Numbered from the stretch's first letter, positions 1-10,082 are shown. The stretch: 64,000 nt of DNA from Cylindrospermopsis curvispora GIHE-G1 (GCF_014489415.1 NZ_CP060822.1:3209501-3273500); one strand, 5' to 3'. The notes: generated from the letters alone by a model not told the origin. A program made the numbers and translations.

Positions 1-504
1 ATTGGGAGAACGGGACGTGCTGGTAAAGAAGGAACAGCAATATCACTGGTGCAACCCTTTGAAAGAAGAAAGCAACAGGCTTTTGAACGTCACAATCGCC
101 AAAACTGGCAAGTATTGTCAATTCCTACCAGAGCCCAAATCGAAGCTAAACACATTCAGAAGTTGAAAGAGCAGGTTTCCGAAGCTCTAGCTGGGGAAAG
201 ATTAGCTTCCTTCCTTCCCATCATTAGTGAATTGACGGAAAAATATGATGCCCAGGCTATTGCAGCAGCAGCTTTGCAATTGGCCTATGACCAGACCCGT
301 CCTGCTTGGTTACAAAATGGAGTAGATATTCCTGTGGAAGAGCCCACACCCAAGCCAAAAATCAACAAACGACGTGATAGCAGTGATGGTACGGGACCAG
401 GTCGTGGTCGTTCTTGGTCTAAATCTGATTATGGTGATGAAGGTAAACCCACACCCAAACCTAAACTGAGACGTCGGGAACCATCGGTTAGTCCCAGCAA
501 TTAG
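1..504 (+). CDS. DEAD-box ATP-dependent RNA helicase, C-terminal part (5' end outside window)
   Basis: The reading frame is open from base 1 and encodes the end of a superfamily 2 RNA helicase. The first residues, IGRTGRAGKEGTAISLV, are helicase motif VI (arginine fingers), so the DEAD and most of the helicase C domain lie upstream of the window. A GTG at 49 is internal and not a start. After the core comes a charged helical stretch and a low-complexity tail rich in Pro, Lys, Arg, Gly and Ser (two TPKPK repeats and a GPGRGRSWS patch), typical of the basic RNA-binding tails of cyanobacterial CsdA/CrhR-type helicases. It probably unwinds RNA in the cytoplasm during ribosome or mRNA remodelling. 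The exact paralogue cannot be told from the tail. Confidence 0.93.
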   Translation: MGRTGRAGKEGTAISLVQPFERRKQQAFERHNRQNWQVLSIPTRAQIEAKHIQKLKEQVSEALAGERLASFLPIISELTEKYDAQAIAAAALQLAYDQTRPAWLQNGVDIPVEEPTPKPKINKRRDSSDGTGPGRGRSWSKSDYGDEGKPTPKPKLRRREPSVSPSN

Positions 505-525
505 GGCCACAATGTAGGTTATAGA

Positions 526-548
526 TTGAGCCAGAACACCTGGCTCAA
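526..548 (+). terminator. Hairpin after the helicase gene
   Basis: A perfect 9-bp stem (TTGAGCCAG / CTGGCTCAA) with a 5-nt loop AACAC lies 22 bp after the helicase stop codon and between convergent genes. There is no T-tract after it, so it may be a weak terminator or an RNA 3'-end stabiliser. Confidence 0.5.
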
Positions 549-638
549 GCTGCGACCCAATTTGGTAGTTTGCATTTTGGTATAATAAGTTCTGTTTACC
601 TTTGTAAGTCTATTTTAACAGTAGTCCTAATCTACCTA

Positions 639-3611
639 TTAATCTGCTCCTTCTATGGGAGCAAAACCCTGACGTTGAATGTTCTCGGTTATGGTTCTTG
701 GCTCTAAAAACTGTAATAAATAATCAGGACCACCTGCTTTGGAACCCACACCAGAAAGTTTAAACCCACCAAATGGTTGACGAGCTACAATGGCACCGGT
801 AATATTCCTGTTAATATACAAATTTCCCACTTCCAGTTCCCTCTTTGCTTGTTCAATATGGGAAGGGGTGCGGGAATAAATACCCCCCGTTAAAGCATAG
901 TTGGTTGAATTGGCAATTTCTACCGCTCGATCAAAATCTGGCGCAGGAATTACTGATAAAACCGGACCAAATATCTCCTGTTGGGCGATCGCTCCTTGGG
1001 GAGGAACGTCAGCAAAAATTACGGGCCCAACAAAGTACCCTTGAGATGGGGACTCCAACTGTAAAACCAATTTGGCTTCTTTTTTGCCCATCTCTATATA
1101 TTCTAAAATCCGGGTTTTAGCTTGACCATCAATCACTGGACCAACCTGGGTACTGGGTAGTTCTGCTGCACCAATATTTAAGGACTTGGTTGCTTCAATT
1201 AATCTATTTAGAAACGTTTCATATATAGGTTGCAATACAATCACTCTAGAGCAGGCGGAACACTTTTGACCACTATAACCAAAAGCGGACTGAACTACTC
1301 CTACCACTGCTTGGTCTAGATCCGCACTTTCATCTACAATAATGGCATTCTTACCTCCCATTTCGGCAATTACCTTTTTAAGATGTTTTTGTCCAGGTTT
1401 AACAATGGCGGCTTCCGCATAAATTCTACATCCCACTTCCTGAGATCCCGTAAAAGCAATTACATGGGTTTGGGGATGATTGACTAGGTGAGCGCCCACT
1501 TGAGAGCCCTTTCCGGGCACATATTGAAAAACACCTTTGGGGATTCCCGCTTCTAGGAGGATTTGTGTAAACTTGGCGGTAATCACAGAAGAGGTTTCTG
1601 CTGGTTTGAGCAAAGTGCAATTTCCCGCAACCAGAGCAGCAACGGTCATACCACAAGCGATCGCTAGGGGAAAGTTCCAGGGGGAGATGACCACAGCAAT
1701 TCCCTTGGGTTGGTAAATATAACGGTTGGTTTCTCCAGCAACATCATAAACTACTCCCCCATCCAGACGTTCCATTTCCTGAGCATAATAACGGCAAAAA
1801 TCTATAGCTTCGGAAACTTCTGCATCAGCTTCTTTAACAGGTTTACCAACTTCCAATACAATCCATGCTGCCAATTCAGCTCGTCTGATTTCCATTAAAT
1901 TTGCCGCTCGACGTAAAATGTCAGCTCGCTGTGGCACAGGTGTTTTTTGCCAATGGGGGAAAGCAGCTTGAGCTGCTTTCATTGCTTCCTCAGCTTGTTC
2001 CACACTAATCAAGCCAATTTTGCCCACTACCTGACTAAAATCGGAAGGATTTAAGGAGTCTATAATAGTTGTTGTGTTAACGTATTCTCCATTAATCAGG
2101 GGTAAATAGGTTTTTCCCAATTGTTGACGTACCTGCTCAAAAGCCAATCGGGAATCTTCCCGTTTTTGCTCCTCAGCATAATCTATATCCGCAGCACCTA
2201 TAAAATCCTCTGTTGGGTTTTCTCGACTGGGGGTTTCTTCCACTATGGGAGGAGCTAACAATTCAGCAACCGGACGATTTTCCAGATTTTGCCTTAAAAA
2301 GGAACTATTAGCCGTATTCTCCAACAATCTGCGAATTAGATAGGCCATCCCCGGTAATAAATCACCGTAGGGACAATAGACTCGCACTCTATACCCTTTA
2401 TCTACTAACGCTTTAGCAATTTTATCGCCCATGCCATACAAAACTTGCATTTCAAAGCAGCGTCGTGGAACTTTGAGACTTTCTGCAATGGCTATGGCCC
2501 GAGCTTGGGATCTGACGTTGTGACTACCTAGAGCAGAATAAACGTATTGATGATTTTCTAAAAGAAGCTGGGTTATGGCTTCAAAGTTAGCATCCGTAGC
2601 TACTTTATCATTGTAAACTGGTTGGTCCCAATGTTTTTGAGCAGCCTTAATAGTTTCCTGATCCCAATAGGCACCTTTTACCAATCTAATGGTTAAGGGA
2701 TAACCTCTTTGTTTCAACCAGTCAATTACCCCTTGTACATCCTCCTTACTGTCACGTAAATAGGCTTGAATAGTTATGCCAATGTCTGTACGTTGACGAA
2801 ATTCCTCTTCTAATAATAGCTTTTTCAGAATTTTCAAAGTTATATCTTTATAGGCATACTGCTCCATATCAAAATGTACTGCTGCTCCCAATTCCCGCGA
2901 TCGACGCAGCAAAATCCGAATCCGCTCGCTTACCTTTGCTTCACTCCCTTCAGCATTTAAAGGATCAAACTGGGAATAAAAGGCGGTTAATTTCACTGAA
3001 ACCTGTACTTTGGGCAGTATTTCTCCATCAGCTTCGTCAATAATAGGTATGTGCTGCCATTTTTTTGATGCTTCTACTAAATGCTGCATCAATTCTAAAT
3101 ATTTTTCTAAATAAGACTGTGCTTCTATTTCTGTAATAACTGCTTCCCCAAGTAAATCAATGGTGAAGGCCATTTTTTCTTTTCTGAGTCTTTCCACGGT
3201 CTTAATTACCTGTTGGATATTCTCTCCAGAAATATATTTATGTGCCAGAGTTTGCACTGCTGTCTCCACAGTGGTAGCAGCTACCTGACCTGGCATGGAA
3301 TCTGGGTAGGCAAAATTTAACAAGCTTTTTAATGCTGGGGGTAATTCCACTGAATCATCACCCAAATACTCCTGTAAATGGGAGGCAATTTCCACTTTGC
3401 TATGGAGCGCAGGTAAAGTGTCTATAAAACGAAACAATTGCACCCGCAACCCAGGATTACCCATGGTCCACCCTAACAGCTTGTCATCCCATCGCATTTG
3501 ATCCCGTAAAGCAGCAAAAAAGGAACGACTTTCCTGGGTGTTAGCGAGAATCTGCTGGGCAATTTCTTGGGTTTTAACTTCGTAATTGTCGTTTTGTGTT
3601 TTTAATGCCAT
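639..3611 (-). CDS. putA: Bifunctional proline dehydrogenase / L-glutamate gamma-semialdehyde dehydrogenase (PutA type)
   Basis: This 990-residue protein oxidises proline to P5C (FAD-dependent PRODH domain, roughly residues 90-470) and then to glutamate (NAD-dependent ALDH domain, roughly 530-980). PRODH signatures include RRCFEMQVLYGMGD and CPYGDLLPGMAYLIRRLLE. The ALDH half has the Rossmann motif VISPWNFPLA, the catalytic Glu in IAEMGGKNA and the catalytic Cys in GYSGQKCSA. It lacks the N-terminal ribbon-helix-helix DNA-binding domain of enterobacterial PutA, as expected for cyanobacterial forms, so it should be an enzyme only and not an autorepressor. The start is an ATG at 3611. It is a stand-alone gene convergent with the helicase. 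Confidence 0.96.
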   Translation of the reverse strand: MALKTQNDNYEVKTQEIAQQILANTQESRSFFAALRDQMRWDDKLLGWTMGNPGLRVQLFRFIDTLPALHSKVEIASHLQEYLGDDSVELPPALKSLLNFAYPDSMPGQVAATTVETAVQTLAHKYISGENIQQVIKTVERLRKEKMAFTIDLLGEAVITEIEAQSYLEKYLELMQHLVEASKKWQHIPIIDEADGEILPKVQVSVKLTAFYSQFDPLNAEGSEAKVSERIRILLRRSRELGAAVHFDMEQYAYKDITLKILKKLLLEEEFRQRTDIGITIQAYLRDSKEDVQGVIDWLKQRGYPLTIRLVKGAYWDQETIKAAQKHWDQPVYNDKVATDANFEAITQLLLENHQYVYSALGSHNVRSQARAIAIAESLKVPRRCFEMQVLYGMGDKIAKALVDKGYRVRVYCPYGDLLPGMAYLIRRLLENTANSSFLRQNLENRPVAELLAPPIVEETPSRENPTEDFIGAADIDYAEEQKREDSRLAFEQVRQQLGKTYLPLINGEYVNTTTIIDSLNPSDFSQVVGKIGLISVEQAEEAMKAAQAAFPHWQKTPVPQRADILRRAANLMEIRRAELAAWIVLEVGKPVKEADAEVSEAIDFCRYYAQEMERLDGGVVYDVAGETNRYIYQPKGIAVVISPWNFPLAIACGMTVAALVAGNCTLLKPAETSSVITAKFTQILLEAGIPKGVFQYVPGKGSQVGAHLVNHPQTHVIAFTGSQEVGCRIYAEAAIVKPGQKHLKKVIAEMGGKNAIIVDESADLDQAVVGVVQSAFGYSGQKCSACSRVIVLQPIYETFLNRLIEATKSLNIGAAELPSTQVGPVIDGQAKTRILEYIEMGKKEAKLVLQLESPSQGYFVGPVIFADVPPQGAIAQQEIFGPVLSVIPAPDFDRAVEIANSTNYALTGGIYSRTPSHIEQAKRELEVGNLYINRNITGAIVARQPFGGFKLSGVGSKAGGPDYLLQFLEPRTITENIQRQGFAPIEGAD

Positions 3612-3684
3612 AAATGTGATAATAAGATATTACTGGAATTACTACCTATAATTTAAAAGAGGCGATCGCCAATTATTCTAAATA

Positions 3685-3795
3685 TAAGTAGGGAGGCACA
3701 ATTATTTGTAGGATGGGTTAACCCATGCGGGTGTTGGGTTTCATACTTCAACCCAACCTATGTTCATCTTATATTTAATTCCACCCACCCACTTA
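3685..3795. repeat. MITE-like dispersed repeat, copy 1
   Basis: This 111-bp element begins TAAGTAGGGAGGCAC and ends CCACCCACCCACTTA, so its ends form a short imperfect terminal inverted repeat (TAAGTRGG). A related copy lies in opposite orientation at 57521-57611 and shares the GCACAATTATTTGTAGGATG and ATATTTAATTCCACCCACCC blocks, differing mainly in the centre. It has no coding capacity. It sits between putA and a small gene, both transcribed away from it. Confidence 0.75.
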
Positions 3796-3819
3796 ATACT
3801 GTAATCTAAAAATCCGCCA

Positions 3820-4026
3820 ATGAACAGTCAACAACTAGCTAGATATTTAGAACTAACCGATAGTATTACTAAACCGTGGTTATTAGTGCAACTCAGGTTA
3901 AAAAAACTACAGGAGCGACGGCATAACATATCTACGGAAGTCTACATACAAGAACTAGCAGACATTCACCAAGATATGATGAATTTAGGAGAATGGTGGA
4001 AAGGAATAGAGGACGAGGTTTTCTAG
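3820..4026 (+). CDS. Small hypothetical protein (68 aa)
   Basis: I do not recognise this protein. It is 68 residues, soluble and predicted mostly helical (MNSQQLARYLELTD... LADIHQDMMNLGEWWKGIED), with many Leu/Gln/Glu and a C-terminal double Trp. It has no signal peptide, no membrane segment and no Cys motif. It ends 52 bp before purM on the same strand, so it may be co-transcribed with it. No strong Shine-Dalgarno sequence is visible before the ATG. The amino-acid composition looks protein-like. Confidence 0.6.
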   Translation: MNSQQLARYLELTDSITKPWLLVQLRLKKLQERRHNISTEVYIQELADIHQDMMNLGEWWKGIEDEVF

Positions 4027-4078
4027 TGATTTTATAGAATGATGGATAGAAAAAAAACGGAAGGTTAACATTACAGTC

Positions 4079-5110
4079 ATGGATTATCGGGATGCAGGTG
4101 TGGATGTGGAAGCGGGTAGAGCTTTTGTGGGACAAATTCGCAATTTAGTTCACAGTACCTTTAGGCCAGAAGTTTTAGGTGGTTTGGGCGGTTTTAGTGG
4201 ATGTTTTCAACTCCCCACAGGTTATCGCGAACCTGTATTGGTGTCTGGTACGGATGGTGTGGGCACAAAGCTAAAAATTGCCCAAATCCTCAATTGTCAC
4301 CACACCGTGGGTATTGATTTGGTGGCTATGTGTGTTAATGATGTGCTCACCTCGGGAGCAGAACCACTATTTTTTCTAGATTATGTGGCTACTGGTAAAC
4401 TAGAAGGAGAGCAGTTAACTCAGGTGGTGTCAGGAATAGCTCAAGGTTGTAAATTGGCTGGTGCTGCTCTATTGGGGGGAGAAACAGCTGAAATGCCAGG
4501 TTTCTACCAGGTGGGTGAATATGACCTAGCTGGTTTCTGTGTGGGAATTGTGGAAAAAAGCAAAATGTTAGATGGTTCCCAGGTGCAAGTTGGCGATCTG
4601 GCCATAGGTCTAGCTAGTTCTGGTATTCACAGTAATGGTGTGAGTTTAGTCCGGAAGATTATTAGTGATGGTGGTTTTGCTTGGGACCACACTCCACAGT
4701 TGTTCCATGGAAAAACTTTAGGTTCTATTTTTCTCACCCCTACTCGCATTTATGTTAAGTCTGTTTTATCAGCTCTGCACCAGGGTTTGGAAATCCACGG
4801 TATGGCCCACATCACTGGTGGAGGTTTACCAGAAAATTTGCCTAGGTGCTTAGGAGCTAATCAAGCTGTGAAAATTCATCCAGGTAGTTGGCCAATTCCC
4901 CCCATATTCAAATGGTTGGCCGATTTTGGATCGGTAGGTGCAGAAGCTATGTACAATACTTTTAATATGGGTTTGGGTTTTGTGTTGATTTTACCTCCCA
5001 CACAAGCACAACAAGCAATTACTCATTTCCAATCTCAGCATATTCCTGCTTTTACTATTGGTGAGGTTGTGGAGGGAACTGGTGAATTAATTGGTCTTTT
5101 TGATTCTTAG
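4079..5110 (+). CDS. purM: Phosphoribosylformylglycinamidine cyclo-ligase (AIR synthase)
   Basis: PurM closes the imidazole ring, converting FGAM to AIR with ATP in de novo purine synthesis. The 343-residue length is normal. Family motifs are clear: [54 protein letters not shown] and [14 protein letters not shown]. The ATG at 4079 is followed by the usual [14 protein letters not shown] terminus. The stop codon overlaps the convergent tsaB stop by 4 bp. guaA, also a purine gene, lies about 9 kb away and is not co-transcribed. Confidence 0.97.
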   Translation: MDYRDAGVDVEAGRAFVGQIRNLVHSTFRPEVLGGLGGFSGCFQLPTGYREPVLVSGTDGVGTKLKIAQILNCHHTVGIDLVAMCVNDVLTSGAEPLFFLDYVATGKLEGEQLTQVVSGIAQGCKLAGAALLGGETAEMPGFYQVGEYDLAGFCVGIVEKSKMLDGSQVQVGDLAIGLASSGIHSNGVSLVRKIISDGGFAWDHTPQLFHGKTLGSIFLTPTRIYVKSVLSALHQGLEIHGMAHITGGGLPENLPRCLGANQAVKIHPGSWPIPPIFKWLADFGSVGAEAMYNTFNMGLGFVLILPPTQAQQAITHFQSQHIPAFTIGEVVEGTGELIGLFDS

Positions 5111-5778
5111 CTATCCACAGGATGTTGACCGTAGTAGGGTAGGGAATCGGACCAATGACTGTTTTTACCTTCTTGCCAATCTAAATAAGCTAATTGTAAA
5201 ATGCTGGTTACCGTTACTCCTAAATTTGATGTAGCTCTAATTAGTTCATATTCAACTGGGTAATTATTGGGCAAACCATTTAGGGTTTCTTGCCATGCTT
5301 CCAGGGTGAACACCTGGTCTGCTAATAGGGTTTTCATCCCAGGATTTTCAGCATTAATCTGATAAATCGCCCCAAATACCTTCCCTCGCTGTGCTGGCAT
5401 TTCTACAGCAATAGTGTCTGGTAATTGGGGATTTTGATTCTTTTCGTGCCATGCTACTGCTGCTAAGGTGGATATAGCTAAAACTGGAACGCTCAACTGC
5501 TGTCCTAGGGTCCGTGCTATAACCACACCAATGCGAGTACCGGTAAACCCTCCAGGTCCTTTAGCTACTGCAATTAACTGTAGATCTGGCCAGCTTTGGG
5601 GTAGGATGAAATCCACTAGATATTGATGAATATGACTGGATACATCACGTCCCAAATTCCACACCTGAAATCGTGTGTCATCCACAAAGTTACTCATTAC
5701 CAAACCTAATTCTGGTGTAGTAGTGTGTATTCCTAAAGCGTATTTTTGGTCTTGTCTAGTTTTTTGGTGATTGTTCAA
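5107..5778 (-). CDS. tsaB: tRNA threonylcarbamoyladenosine (t6A) biosynthesis protein TsaB
   Basis: TsaB is the non-catalytic ASKHA-fold partner of TsaD in the TsaBDE complex that makes t6A37 on ANN-decoding tRNAs. The 223-residue product has the N-terminal strand [14 protein letters not shown] and the hallmark [23 protein letters not shown] with [10 protein letters not shown]. No ATG lies before the conserved N-terminal strand. The best start is a TTG at 5778, so the start is uncertain by a few residues. It is convergent with purM (4-bp overlap of stop codons) and 67 bp downstream of ycf34 on the same strand. Confidence 0.9.
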   Translation of the reverse strand: MNNHQKTRQDQKYALGIHTTTPELGLVMSNFVDDTRFQVWNLGRDVSSHIHQYLVDFILPQSWPDLQLIAVAKGPGGFTGTRIGVVIARTLGQQLSVPVLAISTLAAVAWHEKNQNPQLPDTIAVEMPAQRGKVFGAIYQINAENPGMKTLLADQVFTLEAWQETLNGLPNNYPVEYELIRATSNLGVTVTSILQLAYLDWQEGKNSHWSDSLPYYGQHPVDS

Positions 5779-5845
5779 GATGTTATTAGCAGTAATTGAC
5801 AGCAGTTAACATTAAGTTGGTAAACTGAAATAATATGCACTAATT

Positions 5846-6094
5846 TTAGGTGGGTACTAATTCACCCGGACGTAATGATGCCCATTTACCCATTTCTGGT
5901 TTAAAACTCAGACAACCTACCACATCCCATTCCATCTCAATAATTTCTCCTTTAGTACGAATATTAACATTTATGGAAGGTTCCTGGGCATTAAAGTCGG
6001 GATTTTCATTTAAGTGTGGTTGTTGGTGTTGATTTTCTACCGCATTGTAGGTAACACAACGGTCTACGTAGTGACAGTTAACGCAAATACACAT
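5846..6094 (-). CDS. ycf34: Ycf34 family Fe-S protein
   Basis: This 82-residue cyanobacterial/plastid protein begins MCICVNCHYVDRC, giving four cysteines (C2, C4, C7, C13) plus another in VVGCLSFKPEMG. Ycf34 of Synechocystis is known to bind an iron-sulfur cluster and to influence photosynthetic electron transport. The ATG at 6094 is preceded by GGAG and matches the family N terminus. A TTG two codons upstream is possible but unlikely. It is transcribed toward tsaB and divergent from the tRNA nucleotidyltransferase gene. Confidence 0.9.
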   Translation of the reverse strand: MCICVNCHYVDRCVTYNAVENQHQQPHLNENPDFNAQEPSINVNIRTKGEIIEMEWDVVGCLSFKPEMGKWASLRPGELVPT

Positions 6095-6199
6095 GACCAA
6101 CTCCTACTCTAAGGTTAGATATGTAGCTATATCATATAGTTTTAGCAGGTGGAATAGCAATATAGACTAATTTGCCGCTCATACTTTTTTGGATAAATA

Positions 6200-7471
6200 A
6201 TGAATGACTCAATTGCTGCTCGTTTAGATCCCAAAAATTGGCCCTTTAGCTTGGAGATGCTACCTACACCAGCTTATATGGTGGGTGGTGCAGTGCGGGA
6301 TGGGATTTTGGGTAGAAGTCAAGACTATTTAGATCTAGACTTCATCATACCAGAGAATGCGGTAAAAGTTGCTCGGGCGATCGCCCAAAATTATGGAGCT
6401 GGTTTTGTGCTGTTGGATGGTAAGAGAAATATTGCCCGGGTGGTATTTCCCCAGGGAACAGTGGATTTTGCCCAACAGGATGGAGAGAGTTTACTAACTG
6501 ATTTACACCGGAGAGACTTTACCATTAATGCGATCGCCTATAATCCCTATACTCAAGAACTTATGGATCCTCTGGGTGGTTGTAAAGACATAGAAAGTGG
6601 TCTCTTGCGGATGATATCTCCCCAAAATCTCCAAGATGACCCTTTGCGTTTAATGCGTGCTTATCGTCAAGCTGCCCAATTAAATTTTGTCATTGAACCT
6701 CATACTCAAGCAACTATTCGCAACTTATCTTCAATTTTTTGTCAAGTTGCGTCTGAAAGAATTAGAACAGAGGTTGGTCATCTTTTGCAAAGTGCTGTAG
6801 GGACATTTTGGCTAAAAACCGCATGGGAGGATGGGTTATTAGGTCAATTTTTTATTTATGCAACCAGAGAAAGTGTAGATAAACTAATTGCAGTAGATCC
6901 AGCGGTTCAAGCAATAGGCGAAAATTGGTCAGAACTGGGGGAACAGCTAGAAAAACCCATTCGGGATTCTATGAAAACCAGATGGTTGGATATTGCTAAA
7001 CTGGGGTGTTTAGTAAATCCTGCTCCTGAGATAGCAGAACAGGAGCTGGGGGAAATGACATACAGTCGAGTGGAGATTCGTAGTATTATTACCGCCCTGC
7101 GACTATTCCCGCAGATGAAACAAGCAAGTAGCATGTCCCTGCGAGAACAGTACTTTTGGTTTAGGGAGGTAGGGGTTGTTTTTAGCTCTACAATGGTTCT
7201 AGCTTTAGCACAGGATATGTTAAACACCAAGTTCCAGAAGCGTAGTTTAGAATTGTATAGACCCCTAGTTAAACGTTATTTGAACCCTGATGATTTGGTG
7301 GCCTACCCATCACCGTTGGTGACTGGTAAGGAGCTGATTATAGCACTAAATATCCCACCCTCACCACTGGTGGGAGAAATCTTGCAGGAAATTGCCATTG
7401 CTCAAGCTGAGGGTAAGGTAAATAATTCCCAGGGGGCACTAGCACTAGCTAGAAAACTAATAGAAAAGTGA
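6200..7471 (+). CDS. CCA tRNA nucleotidyltransferase / poly(A) polymerase family protein
   Basis: This is a class II nucleotidyltransferase of 423 residues that adds C and/or A to tRNA 3' ends. Motifs: YMVGGAVRDGILGR (phosphate-binding), YLDLDFIIPE (metal-binding DxD), ARVVFPQGTVDFAQ, the RRDFTINAIAYNP motif and DDPLRLMRAYRQAAQL. Some cyanobacteria split the job between CC-adding and A-adding enzymes, and the sequence alone does not decide which this is. The gene ends 6 bp from the convergent SRPBCC gene. The ATG at 6200 leads into the conserved fold. Confidence 0.93.
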   Translation: MNDSIAARLDPKNWPFSLEMLPTPAYMVGGAVRDGILGRSQDYLDLDFIIPENAVKVARAIAQNYGAGFVLLDGKRNIARVVFPQGTVDFAQQDGESLLTDLHRRDFTINAIAYNPYTQELMDPLGGCKDIESGLLRMISPQNLQDDPLRLMRAYRQAAQLNFVIEPHTQATIRNLSSIFCQVASERIRTEVGHLLQSAVGTFWLKTAWEDGLLGQFFIYATRESVDKLIAVDPAVQAIGENWSELGEQLEKPIRDSMKTRWLDIAKLGCLVNPAPEIAEQELGEMTYSRVEIRSIITALRLFPQMKQASSMSLREQYFWFREVGVVFSSTMVLALAQDMLNTKFQKRSLELYRPLVKRYLNPDDLVAYPSPLVTGKELIIALNIPPSPLVGEILQEIAIAQAEGKVNNSQGALALARKLIEK

Positions 7472-7477
7472 TAGACA

Positions 7478-7942
7478 TCATAGAGCATATTTGGGAGACT
7501 TGGCTAATCCTTCGGCAACATTTTTAAACCGGACTAACTGTGACCGCATATCCGATTGAGTCCAGGATGCAGCAAAAGTGTTAAATCCCCAACTGATAAT
7601 GGGATTGGGTATTTTAAATTCAAAGGAATTAATCAGTAATGTACCTTGACTCAAAGGTTGGCATTCCCAGCGATCGCTCCCTTGGAAGAAACCCTTAAAA
7701 CCCCAGACGATAAGTCCTGGTTGTCTGTCAATGACCACCACATTGAGAGTGGGTTTAATTCCTGGAATTTGGATCATAAAACGACTGCGACTGCCAATTT
7801 CTGTGGACCAAACCTCCCCCAGGGGTTCACAACAGAGCAGAGGATTTAACCATTGGTGCATTAAATTCAAGTCTGTCAAACATTGTTCTACTAGTGTAGC
7901 AGGAGCATTAATTTCAATTGACTGTTGTAAAAGTTGGGTCAT
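7478..7942 (-). CDS. SRPBCC (START/polyketide cyclase-like) family protein
   Basis: The 154-residue protein looks like a single helix-grip (SRPBCC) fold: an N-terminal strand QSIEINAPATLVEQCLTDLN, a central RFMIQIPG...VVVIDRQPGLIVWGFKGF sheet, and a long C-terminal helix WTQSDMRSQLVRFKNVAEGLA. Such proteins bind hydrophobic ligands, and the ligand cannot be guessed here. The ATG at 7942 (MTQLLQQ) fits the family N terminus better than a start 8 codons upstream. It begins 27 bp after the larC stop on the same strand and is probably co-transcribed with larC. Confidence 0.82.
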   Translation of the reverse strand: MTQLLQQSIEINAPATLVEQCLTDLNLMHQWLNPLLCCEPLGEVWSTEIGSRSRFMIQIPGIKPTLNVVVIDRQPGLIVWGFKGFFQGSDRWECQPLSQGTLLINSFEFKIPNPIISWGFNTFAASWTQSDMRSQLVRFKNVAEGLAKSPKYAL

Positions 7943-7969
7943 TTTTAAAAATATAGCTTGTGCCACAAT

Positions 7970-9286
7970 TTAGGATGGTGAGCTGAGTGATTCCTGGGGA
8001 TGGTCTATATACCAGTGATATAAAGCCAATCGTTGGATTTCACGCCAAGGGAGATGATGCTGTCTAGCTAGATTAGCACAGTCTTCATATTCAGGTTGTA
8101 CATTAGTAATGACCTTTTGTGACTTTTTACCTTGCCAAGCTACCTTCACAGCAACTTGACCATAGGGAGTTTGCACGGTTTGCATATCTCTTTCTAAAAC
8201 ACGGCGTTGTTGAGTAGTATAACGAATACCCAAGGTGGTAGTTTCCCTAAATATCACCTCCTGACAACCAGTCAGATTTTCCGGATGACAAATTGCAGTT
8301 AGTAAAATTCCCGGACGTGATTTTTTCATACCTATAGATTGGGTAAACACATCTACCGCACCAGCAGCAAACAAAGCTTCAAAAACATAACCTATAGCTT
8401 GGGGACTCAAATCATCTATTTGGGTCTCTAAAACACAAATTGTCTCTTCCCTTTCTCCATGAGGATCAGCATCATTCACGTGTAACTTATGAATATGTAA
8501 ATGATCCGGGGAAGTTTCACCTAGCCAAATGCGTAGTATATTAGGAATGGGTAAGTCCAGAGAACCAGCACCCAATCCCACCTGCTTCAGCACCATGGGT
8601 GGGGGCGAACCAAAACTCCTCGCCAAAGTAGTGGCGATCGCTGCTCCTGTTGGTGTAACTAATTCTCTGTCAATACCATTACTATAGACGGGACAATTGG
8701 TCATTTCCCATAACTTTAACACTGCGGGTACGGGGACTGGCATTCTACCATGAGCAGCTTTGACCGTTCCCCCCCCCGTAGGAAAGGCTGAACAATAGAC
8801 TAAGGGTAGCCCAGTTTGATCACTGTCTATTCCTAACCAATCCAAGCTCAAACAGGTTCCCACAATATCTACAATCGCGTCAACAGCACCAACTTCATGA
8901 AAGTGAACTTTTTCCGGTGCAATGCCATGTACTGCGCCTTCTGCTACTGCTAATTGGCGGAATACAGCTAAACTCCAGTCAGCTGCTCTTGTGGGTAGAT
9001 TAGCTGCGAGGATCATCTTTTCTATTTCTGGTAGATGACGACCATGGTGATGATGGTGATTATGATCGTGATCATGATGGTGGTTGGTTAGGTTAACATG
9101 AATTTTAGTAGCTTGTTGAGTTTGACGATGAACTAACTCGCTTTCCAATTCATATTCCTGGTCAATCCCCAAACCCCCAAGTTTTTCCAATAAATAGTTG
9201 ACAGGAACACCTAAACTTACGAAAGCGCCCAAACACATATCACCAGATATTCCCGTAGGACATTGAAAATAGGCAATTTTACTCAT
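7970..9286 (-). CDS. larC: LarC family nickel insertion protein (DUF111)
   Basis: LarC inserts nickel into the pincer nucleotide cofactor first found in lactate racemase. The 438-residue product has the DUF111 N terminus [21 protein letters not shown], a His-rich loop around residues 68-83 ([17 protein letters not shown]) suited to metal binding, and conserved blocks [19 protein letters not shown] and [13 protein letters not shown]. larB/larE partners are not in this window, so the cofactor's use here is unknown. The ATG at 9286 starts directly on the conserved region. It is divergent from the YrdC gene. Confidence 0.92.
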   Translation of the reverse strand: MSKIAYFQCPTGISGDMCLGAFVSLGVPVNYLLEKLGGLGIDQEYELESELVHRQTQQATKIHVNLTNHHHDHDHNHHHHHGRHLPEIEKMILAANLPTRAADWSLAVFRQLAVAEGAVHGIAPEKVHFHEVGAVDAIVDIVGTCLSLDWLGIDSDQTGLPLVYCSAFPTGGGTVKAAHGRMPVPVPAVLKLWEMTNCPVYSNGIDRELVTPTGAAIATTLARSFGSPPPMVLKQVGLGAGSLDLPIPNILRIWLGETSPDHLHIHKLHVNDADPHGEREETICVLETQIDDLSPQAIGYVFEALFAAGAVDVFTQSIGMKKSRPGILLTAICHPENLTGCQEVIFRETTTLGIRYTTQQRRVLERDMQTVQTPYGQVAVKVAWQGKKSQKVITNVQPEYEDCANLARQHHLPWREIQRLALYHWYIDHPQESLSSPS

Positions 9287-9428
9287 AAAATGCTAATAAT
9301 GATTAATCGTTTTTTTGTGTTTCTGTTTAAACTGTAAGTTAAATTCTACTGATCTTATGGTCATGGAGGGGTCATAGGTAGCAATGATGTTTAAGTTGGA
9401 AATTAATCTTTCACCCATTTATTAGCTT

Positions 9429-10082
9429 ATGGCTAGAATTTTGGAAATTCATCCTGATAACCCACAAAATCGTCGGATAGAGGATATAAGGTTGGCACTT
9501 TCTGGTGGTGCTGTTATGCTTTATCCTACTGATACGGTTTATGCCATCGGTTGCGATTTAAATGCCAAGTCAGCTGTAGAAAGAGTTAAGAAAATTAAGC
9601 GGTTGGCCAATGATAAACCATTAACCTTCCTATGTCCTTCTCTTTCTCGTGTAGCTACTTATGCCTTTGTCAGCGATATAGCCTATCGGATTATGAAATC
9701 CTTGATACCAGGCCCCTACACTTTTTTGTTGCCTGCTACCAAGTTAGTACCGCGACTGGTACAAAATCCTAAGCGTAAAACCACGGGGATTCGAGTACCA
9801 AATCACCACCTGTGTTTGGCCTTACTGGAATCTTTGGGGAATCCCATTATCTCTACTTCGGCACATTTACCCCTCCACCACATGGATGACCCAAAGGTAG
9901 ATACTGATACACCCCCATCTAAGATGGACCTGTTTGACCGTTTAGATAGCTTGGTAGATATTATTATAGACACAGGTGAGGAACCTAAGAATCAGGTATC
10001 TACTATTTTAGACTTGACGGATAATCAACCTGTTGTGACAAGAAAGGGAATGGGTTGGGAAGCAGTAGCAGCTTGGATATAA
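9429..10082 (+). CDS. YrdC/Sua5/YciO family L-threonylcarbamoyladenylate synthase-like protein
   Basis: The 217-residue protein has the YrdC fold: GGAVMLYPTDTVYAIGCDL, the K-x-R-like KKIKRLANDKPLTFLC, PGPYTFLLPAT, TTGIRVPNHHLCLALLESLG and PIISTSAH. The features resemble the YciO branch, so the function may be TC-AMP formation for t6A or a related nucleotide reaction. It lacks the extra C-terminal Sua5 domain. With tsaB about 4 kb away the window has two genes of the t6A type, but they are in separate units. Confidence 0.88.
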   Translation: MARILEIHPDNPQNRRIEDIRLALSGGAVMLYPTDTVYAIGCDLNAKSAVERVKKIKRLANDKPLTFLCPSLSRVATYAFVSDIAYRIMKSLIPGPYTFLLPATKLVPRLVQNPKRKTTGIRVPNHHLCLALLESLGNPIISTSAHLPLHHMDDPKVDTDTPPSKMDLFDRLDSLVDIIIDTGEEPKNQVSTILDLTDNQPVVTRKGMGWEAVAAWI

